Below, piece by piece: positions 50,414 to 59,691 of a stretch of DNA of 64,000 nucleotides (the first letter of the stretch is position 1; every line of letters starts with the position of its first letter). The notes below the pieces were generated by a model that was given only the letters and a program-made list of their open reading frames with translations, was not told the DNA's origin and searched no databases. The position numbers were made by a program, and so were the translations under genes. This DNA comes from G963663315 sp965214205 (GTDB lineage: Bacteria; Pseudomonadota; Gammaproteobacteria; Arenicellales; Poriferihabitantaceae): contig OZ243941.1 in the NCBI GenBank assembly GCA_965214205.1, positions 1,984,001-2,048,000 of the forward strand, in the 5' to 3' direction.

Positions 50414-51868
50414 ATGCACGCCAACACACTGCGGGAACACAGCGAATCCCTGCGTAAAAAGGAATATTCCAGCGTCGAATTGACCCGGTATTTTCTGGAT
50501 CGCATCCACAGGGCGCCTGACCTGAACGCGTTTATCACGATCACCGATGAAATCGCGCTGCAACAGGCCAGTAAATCGGACCGGGCCCTGTCATCGGGCA
50601 CAGCCGGACGGCTGACCGGCATCCCGGTCGCTCACAAGGACCTGTTCTGTACGCAAGGGGTATTGACCACCTGCGGGTCGAAAATACTGCACAACTTCAA
50701 ATCGCCATACAACGCGACCGTAGTAGACAAGCTCAACGCCGAAGGCATGATAACGCTTGGCAAAACCAACATGGATGAATTCGCCATGGGGTCTTCCTGT
50801 GAAACCAGCCATTTCGGCGCGGTGGCGAATCCATGGGACAAGACACGTGTCCCGGGTGGCAGTTCGGGAGGTTCCGCGGCCGCCGTCGCCGCGCGCCTGG
50901 CGCCGGTTGCGTCTGCCACCGATACCGGCGGTTCCATTCGACAACCCGCCGCGTTCTGCGGACTGAGCGGAATCAAGCCGAGTTATGGAAGAGTGTCACG
51001 GTATGGCATGATCGCTTTCGCTTCATCCCTGGACCAGGGCGGCATCCTGGCAATCAGCGCGGAAGACGCGGCCATGGTATTACAGGCCATGTCCGGGTTT
51101 GATCCGCGGGATTCCACGTCACTTCAACTGGATACGCCTGATTATTGCAGTAATCTGGAGACTTCGGTCGCTGGCAAAACCATTGGCTTGCCGAAGGAGT
51201 TTTTTGACGATGGCGTGGATAGTGAAGTCGCCGCCATCATCCAGCGGGGCATCCGGCAATTCGAATCCATGGGCGCGAGAACCATCGAAGTCGAATTGCC
51301 GAACAGCCGGGTTGGCATTCCCTGTTACTATGTCCTGGCTCCGGCTGAAGCGTCGTCCAATCTGTCTCGCTTCGACGGGGTGCGTTATGGTTACCGCGCC
51401 GAGCGATATGACGACCTCGCTGACATGTATGAAAAGACCCGCGCCGAAGGTTTCGGCGAGGAAGTGCAGCGGCGGATCATGATCGGTACTTATGTCCTGT
51501 CTTCCGGCTATTACGACGCTTATTATATCAAGGCGCAGAAGCTGAGACGGCTGATTGCGGACGATTTCAGCCGCGCATTCGAAAAATGTGATTTTATCCT
51601 CGGCCCGACGACCCCGGATACCGCCTTTGTTCTGGGTGAAAAAAATGATGATCCGGTCGCCATGTATCTGAACGACATTTTCACCAATTCCGCCAATCTG
51701 GCCGGTTTGCCAGCGATGTCCCTGCCAGCGGGCTTTGACAGTCAGGAGTTGCCGGTGGGACTTCACCTGATTGGCCGCTATCTGGATGAATCCACCTTGC
51801 TGAACGCCGCTCACCAGTTCCAGCTCGAAACCGACTGGCATCGGCGGATTCCGGCTGAATATCAATGA
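50414..51868 (+). CDS. gatA: Asp/Glu-tRNA amidotransferase subunit A
   Basis: This amidase subunit frees ammonia from glutamine or asparagine. It has 484 residues. The catalytic Ser-cisSer-Lys triad is in GSSGGSAAAVAARLAP and VAHKDLFCTQGV. The amidase signature DTGGSIRQPAAFCGLSGIKP follows. It lies 14 nt after gatC and 34 nt before gatB. A separate GlnRS or AsnRS gene, which would tell whether the complex acts on Gln or Asn, is not in this window. Confidence 0.97.
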   Translation: MHANTLREHSESLRKKEYSSVELTRYFLDRIHRAPDLNAFITITDEIALQQASKSDRALSSGTAGRLTGIPVAHKDLFCTQGVLTTCGSKILHNFKSPYNATVVDKLNAEGMITLGKTNMDEFAMGSSCETSHFGAVANPWDKTRVPGGSSGGSAAAVAARLAPVASATDTGGSIRQPAAFCGLSGIKPSYGRVSRYGMIAFASSLDQGGILAISAEDAAMVLQAMSGFDPRDSTSLQLDTPDYCSNLETSVAGKTIGLPKEFFDDGVDSEVAAIIQRGIRQFESMGARTIEVELPNSRVGIPCYYVLAPAEASSNLSRFDGVRYGYRAERYDDLADMYEKTRAEGFGEEVQRRIMIGTYVLSSGYYDAYYIKAQKLRRLIADDFSRAFEKCDFILGPTTPDTAFVLGEKNDDPVAMYLNDIFTNSANLAGLPAMSLPAGFDSQELPVGLHLIGRYLDESTLLNAAHQFQLETDWHRRIPAEYQ

Positions 51869-51902
51869 CGGACAGGGTTATTTCAGGATGGTGGGGGATT
51901 CC

Positions 51903-53339
51903 ATGATGACAAAGTGGGAAGCGGTTGTCGGCCTGGAAGTCCATGTTCAATTGATGACCCGCAGCAAGATTTTCAGCGGGGCATCAACCGCTTACGGCGC
52001 AGAACCGAATACTCAGGCTTGCGATGTCAGTATCGCGCTGCCTGGCGTCCTGCCGGTAATGAACCGGGAAGCGGCCAGGCTCGCCGTGATGTTCGGGCTG
52101 GGAATCGATGCCCGGATCAATCGAAAATCAATCTTTGCCCGCAAGAACTACTTCTATCCAGACCTGCCCAAGGGCTACCAGATCAGTCAGTACGAGCTGC
52201 CCATCGTAGGCCGGGGCGAACTTGAAATAGAAACCGGCGACCAGGTCAAAACTATCGGCATTACCCGCGCCCACCTTGAGGAGGATGCTGGCAAGTCATT
52301 ACACGAAAATTTTCATAACATGACCGGGATAGACCTGAATCGGGCCGGAACCCCCTTGTTGGAAATCGTGTCCGAACCGGATATGCGCTCCGCTCAGGAA
52401 GCCGTCGCATACCTCAAAAAGCTGCATACCCTGGTCCGCTATCTCGGCATTTCGGACGGCAATATGCAGGAAGGCTCGTTTCGCTGCGACGCCAATGTGT
52501 CCATCCGGCCCCTGGGTCAGTCCAGGCTGGGCGCCCGCACTGAATTAAAAAATATCAACTCATTTCGATTTGTGGAAAAAGCCATCGAATATGAAATTGA
52601 CCGGCAGACCGACATTCTGGAAGGCGGGGGCGCAATCCAGCAGGAAACCCGTCTGTACGATTCCGACAAAAATGAAACCCGGCCAATGCGGTCCAAGGAA
52701 GAGGCTCATGACTACCGCTACTTTCCGGACCCTGATCTGCCCGCGATGATCCTCGAAGACAGCTTCATAGAGGCCATTAGACAGGAACTTCCGGAGCTGC
52801 CCAATCTCCGGAAAGCGCGGTTTGAAACCGATTTCGGGTTGCCCGGCAGCGATGCCGGTCAAATAACGGCGGACAGGGGTATGGCTGATTATTTTGAAGC
52901 GGTCTGCGAGAAAAGCGAAGCCGAACCCCGGATAATCGCCAACTGGATGCTGGGGGATTTCAGCGCGGCTCTCAACAAATCCGCCCTGGACATCCGCCAT
53001 TGCCCGCTGGAAAACACCCGTTTCGCCGCCTTGATGGACCGGATTGCCGACAATACGATTTCAGGAAAAATCGCGAAGGAAGTGTTCCCGTTAATGTGGG
53101 ACAGTCCGCGGACGGTCGATGAAATCATTGAACGCAAGGGACTGAAACAAATCACGGATACCACCGAGATCGAAGCGGTTGTGGATTTGATTATCAGCAA
53201 ACACGCGCCACAGGTTCAACAATACCGGGACGGCAACCATAAGGTTCTTGGATTTCTTGTCGGGCAGGTGATGAAAGAAACCCATGGCAAGGCAAACCCG
53301 AAACAAGTCAATGAATGGTTGAAAAAGAAACTCGACTAA
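51903..53339 (+). CDS. gatB: Asp/Glu-tRNA amidotransferase subunit B
   Basis: This kinase/amidotransferase subunit activates the acyl-tRNA and transfers ammonia. It has 478 residues from the ATG after GGGGGA. N-terminal block: KWEAVVGLEVHVQLMTRSK. Signature: KNYFYPDLPKGYQISQYELP. Metal- and nucleotide-site motifs: LEEDAGKSLHE, and GSFRCDANVSIRP. The YqeY-like tail ends NPKQVNEWLKKKL. Like the stand-alone YqeY elsewhere in the window, the tail probably binds tRNA. It is followed 46 nt later by tRNA-Arg. Confidence 0.97.
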   Translation: MMTKWEAVVGLEVHVQLMTRSKIFSGASTAYGAEPNTQACDVSIALPGVLPVMNREAARLAVMFGLGIDARINRKSIFARKNYFYPDLPKGYQISQYELPIVGRGELEIETGDQVKTIGITRAHLEEDAGKSLHENFHNMTGIDLNRAGTPLLEIVSEPDMRSAQEAVAYLKKLHTLVRYLGISDGNMQEGSFRCDANVSIRPLGQSRLGARTELKNINSFRFVEKAIEYEIDRQTDILEGGGAIQQETRLYDSDKNETRPMRSKEEAHDYRYFPDPDLPAMILEDSFIEAIRQELPELPNLRKARFETDFGLPGSDAGQITADRGMADYFEAVCEKSEAEPRIIANWMLGDFSAALNKSALDIRHCPLENTRFAALMDRIADNTISGKIAKEVFPLMWDSPRTVDEIIERKGLKQITDTTEIEAVVDLIISKHAPQVQQYRDGNHKVLGFLVGQVMKETHGKANPKQVNEWLKKKLD

Positions 53340-53385
53340 TCCTGTAAAGTAAGGTAAAACACCGCTTCATCTTTTTTCGCGATAT

Positions 53386-53462
53386 GGGCCCGTAGCTCAG
53401 CTGGATAGAGTACCTGGCTTCGAACCAGGTGGTCGGGGGTTCGAGTCCCTCCGGGCCCGCCA
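53386..53462 (+). tRNA. tRNA-Arg (anticodon TCG)
   Basis: It is a 77-nt cloverleaf with encoded CCA. The acceptor arms GGGCCCG and CGGGCCC pair perfectly. The D loop is AGCTCAGCTGGATAGAGT, the anticodon stem CCTGG/CCAGG closes loop CTTCGAA (anticodon TCG), and the T arm contains GGTTCGAGTCC. It lies between gatB and the convergent uvrB end. Confidence 0.97.
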
Positions 53463-53507
53463 CAAATTAAACGCGCATCAGGGGTCAGGAGACATCACAC
53501 TATAGAA

Positions 53508-55550
53508 TCAGGCTCCGGCGGATTCCGGGATGGTTTCCAGGAACCGGCCGGTTCGTATTCTGTTGATGCGGTCGCGGACCGAAGCGGCAGCTTCGAACTC
53601 CAGGTTTTTGGCGTAGGCGTACATTTCCTTCTCCAATCCTTTCAGCAATCGGCCGAGTTCCTTCGGCGACTGGCGAATATATTCTTCAACGCCCTCTTCG
53701 GCAACCTGCAGATCGGGCAGGTCGTTCAACAGAGAATCATCTGTGGTCACGCCATCAATGATGTCCTTGACCGGCTTGATGATCGACTTCGGGGTAATGC
53801 CATGCGCTTCATTGTATTCCCGCTGTTTCGACCGGCGCCGGTTGGTCTCGGCCAGGGCCTGTTGTATGGAGCGGGTTTCCTGGTCGGCATAGAGAATGAC
53901 CCGTCCGTCCACATTTCTCGCGGCGCGGCCAATGGTCTGGATCAACGACCGGGTCGATCTGAGAAACCCCTCCTTGTCCGCATCCAGTATCGCCACCAGC
54001 GAAACTTCCGGAATGTCCAGTCCCTCCCTCAGTAGATTGATCCCGACCAGCACATCGAACACCCCCTTTCTCAAATCCCGGATGATTTCAACCCGCTCCA
54101 CGGTATCAATATCCGAGTGCAGATAACGAACCCGGACCTGATGTTCGTGCAGATACTCGGTCAAATCCTCGGCCATACGCTTGGTCAGCGTCGTCACCAG
54201 AACCCGTTGCCGGCGCGCGGCGCGTATCCTGATTTCAGAAAGCAGGTCATCCACCTGATGGTTCACCGGCCGGATTTCCACCTCCGGGTCCATCAGTCCG
54301 GTGGGCCGCACCACCTGTTCCACCACATCGGGAGCGCGTTGCGCCTCATAATCGCCCGGCGTCGCAGACACAAAAATCACCTGCGGCAGCAGGCTCTCGA
54401 ATTCGTCGAAACGAAGCGGTCGGTTATCAATCGCGGAAGGCAGACGAAAGCCGTATTCGACCAGGGTTTCCTTCCTGGATCGATCCCCGCGGTACATGGC
54501 GCCGAGCTGGGGGATGGTAGCGTGGCTTTCATCAATAAAAACCAGCGCGTTGTCGGGCAGGTAGTCCATCAGGGTAGGCGGCGGCTGACCCGCGTTGCGT
54601 CCGGACAGATACCGGGAATAATTTTCGATGCCGTTGCAATATCCCAGTTCCCGCATCATTTCCAGATCATACAGTGTTCTTTGCTCCAGCCTTTGCGCTT
54701 CGACCAGCTTGTTCCCGTTTCTCAGTTCGACCAGCCTTTCCCGCAACTCCCGCCGGATATCGTCAAGCACGTTCAGGATCGTTTCTCTCGCAGTCACATA
54801 GTGGCTCTTGGGATAGACCGTCACCCGGTTCAGATGCTCCTCGACCCCGCCGGTCAACGGATCGAATCTGGAAAGGCGGTCCACTTCATCCCCGAACAAT
54901 TGTATCCGGATCGCCAGTCTTTCGGATTCCGCGGGATAGACATCAATTACGTCCCCGCGCACCCGGAACGTACTCCTCCGCAATTCCAGGTCATTACGGA
55001 TATACTGCAACTCGGCGAGGCGTTTCAGAATCGCTCTCTGGTTGATCTGATCCCCTTTTTTGAGATGCAGGATCATGCCGTGATAGGCGGCCGGATCACC
55101 CAGGCCATAAATCGCGGAAACCGTCCCCACAATAATGACATCCGGCCTTTCCAGCAGGGCCTTGGTGGCGGACAGTCGCATCTGGTCGATATGATCATTG
55201 ACGGACGCGTCTTTCTCGATAAAGGTATCGGAACTCGGTACATACGCTTCCGGCTGATAATAATCATAGTAGGAAACGAAATATTCGACCGCGTTTTTCG
55301 GGAAGAAGTCCCGCATTTCAGAATACAACTGCGCCGCCAGGGTCTTGTTGTGGGCCAGGATCAACGCCGGTTTCCCGGTATTGGCGATCACATTCGCCAT
55401 GGTAAATGTTTTCCCGGAGCCGGTAACACCGAGCAATGTCTGGAACGCCTCGCCACTCCCGATACCTTCGGTCAGCAAACGCACCGCGTCCGGCTGGTCT
55501 CCGGCAGGCATGAACGTACTTTGCAGATAATATTTTGCCGGGACGGACAT
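53508..55550 (-). CDS. uvrB: Excinuclease ABC subunit B
   Basis: UvrB is the damage-verifying helicase of nucleotide excision repair. It has 680 residues. Walker A is LLGVTGSGKTFTMANVI. The DNA-wedge beta-hairpin is YYDYYQPEAYVPSSDT. The helicase box is FIDESHATIPQLGAMYRG; motif VI is QTIGRAARNVDGRVILYAD. The C-terminal UVR domain, which recruits UvrC, is KEMYAYAKNLEFEAAASVRD. No LexA box is evident in the 120-bp leader between it and tRNA-Asn. A long frame on the opposite strand is a shadow. Confidence 0.98.
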   Translation of the reverse strand: MSVPAKYYLQSTFMPAGDQPDAVRLLTEGIGSGEAFQTLLGVTGSGKTFTMANVIANTGKPALILAHNKTLAAQLYSEMRDFFPKNAVEYFVSYYDYYQPEAYVPSSDTFIEKDASVNDHIDQMRLSATKALLERPDVIIVGTVSAIYGLGDPAAYHGMILHLKKGDQINQRAILKRLAELQYIRNDLELRRSTFRVRGDVIDVYPAESERLAIRIQLFGDEVDRLSRFDPLTGGVEEHLNRVTVYPKSHYVTARETILNVLDDIRRELRERLVELRNGNKLVEAQRLEQRTLYDLEMMRELGYCNGIENYSRYLSGRNAGQPPPTLMDYLPDNALVFIDESHATIPQLGAMYRGDRSRKETLVEYGFRLPSAIDNRPLRFDEFESLLPQVIFVSATPGDYEAQRAPDVVEQVVRPTGLMDPEVEIRPVNHQVDDLLSEIRIRAARRQRVLVTTLTKRMAEDLTEYLHEHQVRVRYLHSDIDTVERVEIIRDLRKGVFDVLVGINLLREGLDIPEVSLVAILDADKEGFLRSTRSLIQTIGRAARNVDGRVILYADQETRSIQQALAETNRRRSKQREYNEAHGITPKSIIKPVKDIIDGVTTDDSLLNDLPDLQVAEEGVEEYIRQSPKELGRLLKGLEKEMYAYAKNLEFEAAASVRDRINRIRTGRFLETIPESAGA

Positions 55551-55634
55551 GGCAGTATTCTAGTGCAGGAGGCCGGAAAAAAGAACAGAACCAGAAATCC
55601 CCGCATTTTTTTGATGAATTTTACAGAATGACAC

Positions 55635-55663
55635 TTGACCAATTCGATGCTGGCAATTAGTAT
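55635..55663 (+). promoter_or_regulatory. Promoter of tRNA-Asn
   Basis: TTGACC, a 17-bp spacer and TAGTAT lie just upstream of the tRNA. The mature 5' end is 12 bp after the -10 box. The GC-rich stretch CCCCGCTCCG follows the -10, as in stringently controlled stable-RNA promoters. Confidence 0.7.
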
Positions 55664-55674
55664 CCCCGCTCCGT

Positions 55675-55750
55675 TCCCCGGTAGCTCAGTTGGTAGAGCA
55701 GGTGGCTGTTAACCACCCTGTCGGCAGTTCGAGTCTGTCCCGGGGAGCCA
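55675..55750 (+). tRNA. tRNA-Asn (anticodon GTT)
   Basis: It is a 76-nt cloverleaf with encoded CCA. Acceptor arms TCCCCGG/CCGGGGA, D arm GCTCAGTTGGTAGAGC, anticodon loop CTGTTAA in stem GTGG/CCAC, and T arm CAGTTCGAGTCTG are all intact. It ends 2 bp before the convergent truB stop, so no terminator fits between them. Confidence 0.97.
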
Positions 55751-55752
55751 AT

Positions 55753-56667
55753 TCATGCAAATACCTTCCTGGGCGCGATTTTCCCGTCCACCATCTGACC
55801 CAGTCCAAGAAGTCGGTTGTTTTGTGAATACAATCGAACCAGCCCCTGATCCGGGCAATTCCGGGGATGCTCCAACGGACAAACCGTCTGACCCTGACAA
55901 AAAGCCGCGGCATCGCCCACCGATAATTCGATCCTCGGAAATCCCTTCAGAGCCTGGTCCGCGGGAATCAGCAGGTCTTGCCTGCGGTCGGCTGATTCCA
56001 GCGCTTCGAGCCGCTTCAGACTGACGCACTGATCAATCCCGAAATCATGCACCGCGACCCTTCTCAGACGCTCGACATGGCCCCCGCAATTCAGCGCATC
56101 GCCAATGTCCGCCGCCAGACTGCGTATGTAGAATCCTTTTGAACAATGGACCCGCAACTCCAGGTAATCATCCTCAACATTCTGGAGCGAGAGCTCATGC
56201 ACCGTCACCGTCCTGGGTTCACGTCTCACTTCCAGTCCCTTCCTCGCCAGTTTGTACAACCGCTGTCCGTCCTGTTTTAACGCGGAAAACATCGGCGGGA
56301 CCTGCTGAATCTCTCCCCTGAATCGGGCAAGCGCCTCATCCAGCGTCACCGCGTCATATTCGACAGCCTTTCTCGACAGCTCCTTGCCCGCTTTGTCCCC
56401 GCTATCCGTGGTGACCCCAAGCCGGATACCGACTTCATAATGTTTGGTTGATCCAAGGAGCAGACCGGATATCCGGGTTGCATGACCAAAACAGACCGGC
56501 AGGACTCCTGTGGCAATCGGGTCCAGACTGCCTGTATGCCCAGCCTTGCGCGCATTCAGCAGCCGTTTGGCGATCTGAAGCGTTTTATTGGAAGTAATCC
56601 CGGCCGGCTTGTCGATCAGCAGTATCCCATTGACCGGCGCCCCTCGGGGTTTCCGGTTACCCGACAT
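55753..56667 (-). CDS. truB: tRNA pseudouridine-55 synthase
   Basis: TruB makes the universal pseudouridine in the tRNA T loop. It has 304 residues. Motif I has LIDKPAGITSNKTLQIAKRL. The catalytic aspartate is in AGHTGSLDPIATGVLPVCFG. The downstream YEVGIRLGVTTDSGDKAG and the RCSKGFYIRSL-like VHCSKGFYIRSLAADIG are also conserved. A C-terminal PUA-like domain is present. Its first 11 nt overlap rbfA. It is the last gene of the rimP-nusA-infB-rbfA-truB operon; rpsO, the usual next gene, is not present, and the operon runs head-on into tRNA-Asn. Confidence 0.96.
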   Translation of the reverse strand: MSGNRKPRGAPVNGILLIDKPAGITSNKTLQIAKRLLNARKAGHTGSLDPIATGVLPVCFGHATRISGLLLGSTKHYEVGIRLGVTTDSGDKAGKELSRKAVEYDAVTLDEALARFRGEIQQVPPMFSALKQDGQRLYKLARKGLEVRREPRTVTVHELSLQNVEDDYLELRVHCSKGFYIRSLAADIGDALNCGGHVERLRRVAVHDFGIDQCVSLKRLEALESADRRQDLLIPADQALKGFPRIELSVGDAAAFCQGQTVCPLEHPRNCPDQGLVRLYSQNNRLLGLGQMVDGKIAPRKVFA

Positions 56668-57028
56668 TCCCGCTGTTCAACCGGTCTATCAACCGGGACA
56701 TATCCATGCCGCGCTGGATGCTGTCATCATACTTGAACACCAGACTCGGGGTAATTCTCAGATTGACAGTCTGGCTCAGGAGATGACGAATATAGCCGGA
56801 TGACCTGTTCAGCAACTTCTCGACTCGGACGGATTCCAGATCAGGCCGGTTGGACGAAACCCGGGTTGACGACACAAAAACCGTGGAAGTCCTGAGGTCC
56901 TTGCTGACCGTAACCCCGGTCACGGTAACCGAATTGATGCGATTGTCATTCAGTTCCCTGGCAATCAATACCGCAATTTCCCTTTTCAATAATTCCGCGA
57001 CTCTGCGGGTTCTGGCGACTTCCTGCAT
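56657..57028 (-). CDS. rbfA: 30S ribosome-binding factor A
   Basis: RbfA is a KH-fold assembly factor that matures the 5' end of 16S rRNA. It has 123 residues. It starts MQEVARTRRVAELLKREIAV, and has the KH region TVTGVTVSKDLRTSTVFVSS and SGYIRHLLSQTVNLRITPSL, with FKYDDSIQRGMDMSRLIDRL at the end, all diagnostic. It follows infB by 26 nt and overlaps truB by 11 nt. Confidence 0.96.
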   Translation of the reverse strand: MQEVARTRRVAELLKREIAVLIARELNDNRINSVTVTGVTVSKDLRTSTVFVSSTRVSSNRPDLESVRVEKLLNRSSGYIRHLLSQTVNLRITPSLVFKYDDSIQRGMDMSRLIDRLNSGNVG

Positions 57029-57054
57029 ACTGGCATTCCCCCGACCTGGACGAG

Positions 57055-59658
57055 CTACAATTCCTGGGCGGTCTGGACAATTTCAAATACTTCTATCTGA
57101 TCCCCGACCCGGATGTCATTGTAGTCCCTGATCCCGATTCCGCATTCATATCCGTTTTTAACCTCATTGACATCGTCCTTGAAACGTTTCAGGGAATCAA
57201 TCGCGCCTTCGAATATCACCGTGTTTTCCCGCAGCACTCGCACCGGAAGATTCTTCCTGACGATGCCCTCGGTCACATAGCTGCCGGCGATCGCTCCGAT
57301 TTTCGGCGCTCGAAATATGTCTCTGACCTCGACCAGACCGACATGATGTTCTTTCGATATCGGTGACAACAACCCGGTCATTGTGGCTTTCACCGCGTCA
57401 ATCACATCATAGATCACATTGTAATAAAGAACGGTAATCCCTTCTTTTTCAATCAATTTCCTGGCGGTCGCGTCCGCCCGCACATTAAAGCCGATAATCA
57501 GCGCCCCGGTCGCCATCGCCAGATTCACATCGGATTCATTGATACCGCCGACCATGCCATGCACCACATTGACATTGACCGCATCCACCGACAGTTTGAT
57601 TAATAACCCTCTGATCGCTTCGACGGAGCCTTGCACATCGGCTTTCACCAGAACATTCAGGGTTTTGACATCTCCATCTTTCATCCGGTTGAAGATGCTC
57701 TCGAATTTCACCTTCTGTTGCTGGGCCAGTTTTAACTCCTTGGACCGGCCCTGACGATTGGTGGCTATTTCCCGCGCCCTTCTCTCGTCACCGACCACCA
57801 CGATTTCATCACCGGCCACCGGCGTCCCCGCCAGCCCCTGTATTTCAACCGGCGTGGATGGCCCCGCCTCGGAAATCCTTCTACCGCGGTCATCCAGTAT
57901 CTCCCGAACCCGGCCGGTTTCCCGGCCAGCCAGAACAATATCACCCTGTTTCAACAAACCCTGCTGCACCAGCGCCGTGGCGACCGGGCCACGCCCCTTG
58001 TCCAGGCGGGCCTCGACCACCAGGCCGGTGGCATTGCCTGCGGGCCGCGCTGTCAAATCAGCCACTTCGGCCTGCAACAATACCGATTCAAGCAGTTCCT
58101 CCACGCCCTGTCCAGTAATCGCCGACACTTCATTCACCAGCGTATCACCACCCCACTCCTCAGGTACGACTCCGCGATTGGACAACTCCTGCTTGACCCG
58201 CTCCGGGTCGGCCTGCTCGCGATCAATCTTGTTCAACGCGACCACAATCGGAACTTCAGCCGCCTTGGCATGATTGATCGCTTCCACAGTCTGGGGTTTG
58301 ACTCCGTCATCCGCGGCCACGACCAGGATGATGATGTCGGTTGCCTTGGCTCCCCTGGCCCGCATCGCGGAAAAGGCCTCGTGGCCCGGCGTATCCAGAA
58401 AGCAGATTTCATGATCATTCAGGGTAACCCGGTAAGCGCCAATGTGCTGGGTAATTCCTCCGGCTTCAGCGTCCACCACTTTAGTGTTTCGCAGATAATC
58501 GAGCAATGATGTCTTGCCATGATCCACATGCCCCATGACGGTAACCACCGGCGGACGGGGAACCTGTTCGATCACTTCATCCTGATCGGACAACATGGAT
58601 TCCGGGTCTTCCTTGTCGGCGGGCCTCGCCACATGTCCCATTTCCTCGATCAGCAGCATGGCCGTATCCTGATCCAGAATCTGGTTGATGGTGACCATTG
58701 ATCCCATATCCATCATCGCCTTGATCACTTCACCGGCCTTGATCGACATTGCCTGCGCGAGTTCACCGACTGTCATTGTCTCGGACACCTGGATCTCATG
58801 AACCACCGGCGCAGTCGGTTTTTCAAACACATGCTGGTTCGAGGTCGATGAGGATATCCTGCCCGGCTTCCTGATCAGGCGCCGGCTTTTATCGCGGCGG
58901 CGTTTGGCCGCATGCAACTCTTCCCGGACTGACTGGGTCCCCGTATTTCCATCCCGCTCGCGCTTGCCTTTTTTCCCTCTTTTCGCTTTGCCCGGTTTTT
59001 TCCGGTCAACCGTTTTGGCGTCGGCGTCAGCCGCCACGGGTTTCGGCGCCGGCGTTGTGGCAGCCTGGGGAGTCGTTTCCCGCTCAGCCGCAGGCGGCGG
59101 CGTACTGTCGTCTTCCCGCTCGACCACCGGCTCTTGTACAACGGCCTCCACAGACTCCGGCGGTTCTTCTTTCGGCAGCTCCTCTGGCTGCGCTTCCCCT
59201 GGCCGCGGCTCTTCTTGCGGCGGTTGCTGTGACTCCTCCGGGCTAGCCTCGCGCGCGGCGATACTCAGTTCTTTTTCTTTCTCAGCCTGTTCCTCGGCCT
59301 CCCGGGCTTCCCGCGCAACTCTCTCTTCCTCCTCCTGGCGGGCCTGATCCGCCTCCAGCGTACTTCGTTTTACGAAGGTTCGACGTTTTTTGACCTCAAC
59401 ATGGACAGTACGCGCCGCTCCCGTTCTCGAAGTCTGCCTGATTTGCCGGGTCTGTCTGCTTTTCACAAACACACGATCTTTCGAAGGCGCTTTCGTCTCA
59501 CGGCTTTCCAGATGTTGCAACAACTGGAGTTTCTCATGGTCTTCCAGCAAATCATCCCTGGTTTTCCCGGAAACACCGGCCTGCTCAAGCTGATCCAGCA
59601 ATTTTTCAATACTGATATTGATTTGCCTGGCAAAAGCGTCGATGGTTGCCTGGGACAT
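57055..59658 (-). CDS. infB: Translation initiation factor IF-2
   Basis: This GTPase brings fMet-tRNA to the 30S subunit. It has 867 residues. An IF2_N domain lies at residues 1-50. A long charged linker (about 100-280) rich in Glu, Pro and Lys follows, with blocks such as EEERVAREAREAEEQAEKEK. A second IF2_N domain is near 290-345. The G domain has VMGHVDHGKTSLLDYLR, DTPGHEAFSAMRARGAK and ALNKIDREQADPERV. Domains II-IV complete the protein, ending VGDQIEVFEIVQTAQEL. It lies 33 nt after nusA. Confidence 0.98.
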   Translation of the reverse strand: MSQATIDAFARQINISIEKLLDQLEQAGVSGKTRDDLLEDHEKLQLLQHLESRETKAPSKDRVFVKSRQTRQIRQTSRTGAARTVHVEVKKRRTFVKRSTLEADQARQEEEERVAREAREAEEQAEKEKELSIAAREASPEESQQPPQEEPRPGEAQPEELPKEEPPESVEAVVQEPVVEREDDSTPPPAAERETTPQAATTPAPKPVAADADAKTVDRKKPGKAKRGKKGKRERDGNTGTQSVREELHAAKRRRDKSRRLIRKPGRISSSTSNQHVFEKPTAPVVHEIQVSETMTVGELAQAMSIKAGEVIKAMMDMGSMVTINQILDQDTAMLLIEEMGHVARPADKEDPESMLSDQDEVIEQVPRPPVVTVMGHVDHGKTSLLDYLRNTKVVDAEAGGITQHIGAYRVTLNDHEICFLDTPGHEAFSAMRARGAKATDIIILVVAADDGVKPQTVEAINHAKAAEVPIVVALNKIDREQADPERVKQELSNRGVVPEEWGGDTLVNEVSAITGQGVEELLESVLLQAEVADLTARPAGNATGLVVEARLDKGRGPVATALVQQGLLKQGDIVLAGRETGRVREILDDRGRRISEAGPSTPVEIQGLAGTPVAGDEIVVVGDERRAREIATNRQGRSKELKLAQQQKVKFESIFNRMKDGDVKTLNVLVKADVQGSVEAIRGLLIKLSVDAVNVNVVHGMVGGINESDVNLAMATGALIIGFNVRADATARKLIEKEGITVLYYNVIYDVIDAVKATMTGLLSPISKEHHVGLVEVRDIFRAPKIGAIAGSYVTEGIVRKNLPVRVLRENTVIFEGAIDSLKRFKDDVNEVKNGYECGIGIRDYNDIRVGDQIEVFEIVQTAQEL

Positions 59659-59691
59659 TGTCGTATTCCGAAGTTATGTTACTGAATCAAG

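Noticed and set aside
51119..51865. 248-codon minus-strand frame opposite gatA
   Set aside because: It is a shadow of the strongly supported gatA sequence.
54117..55631. 504-codon open frame on the plus strand opposite uvrB
   Set aside because: It is the mirror of a perfectly conserved uvrB, has no recognisable domain, and arises from GC-biased codon use.
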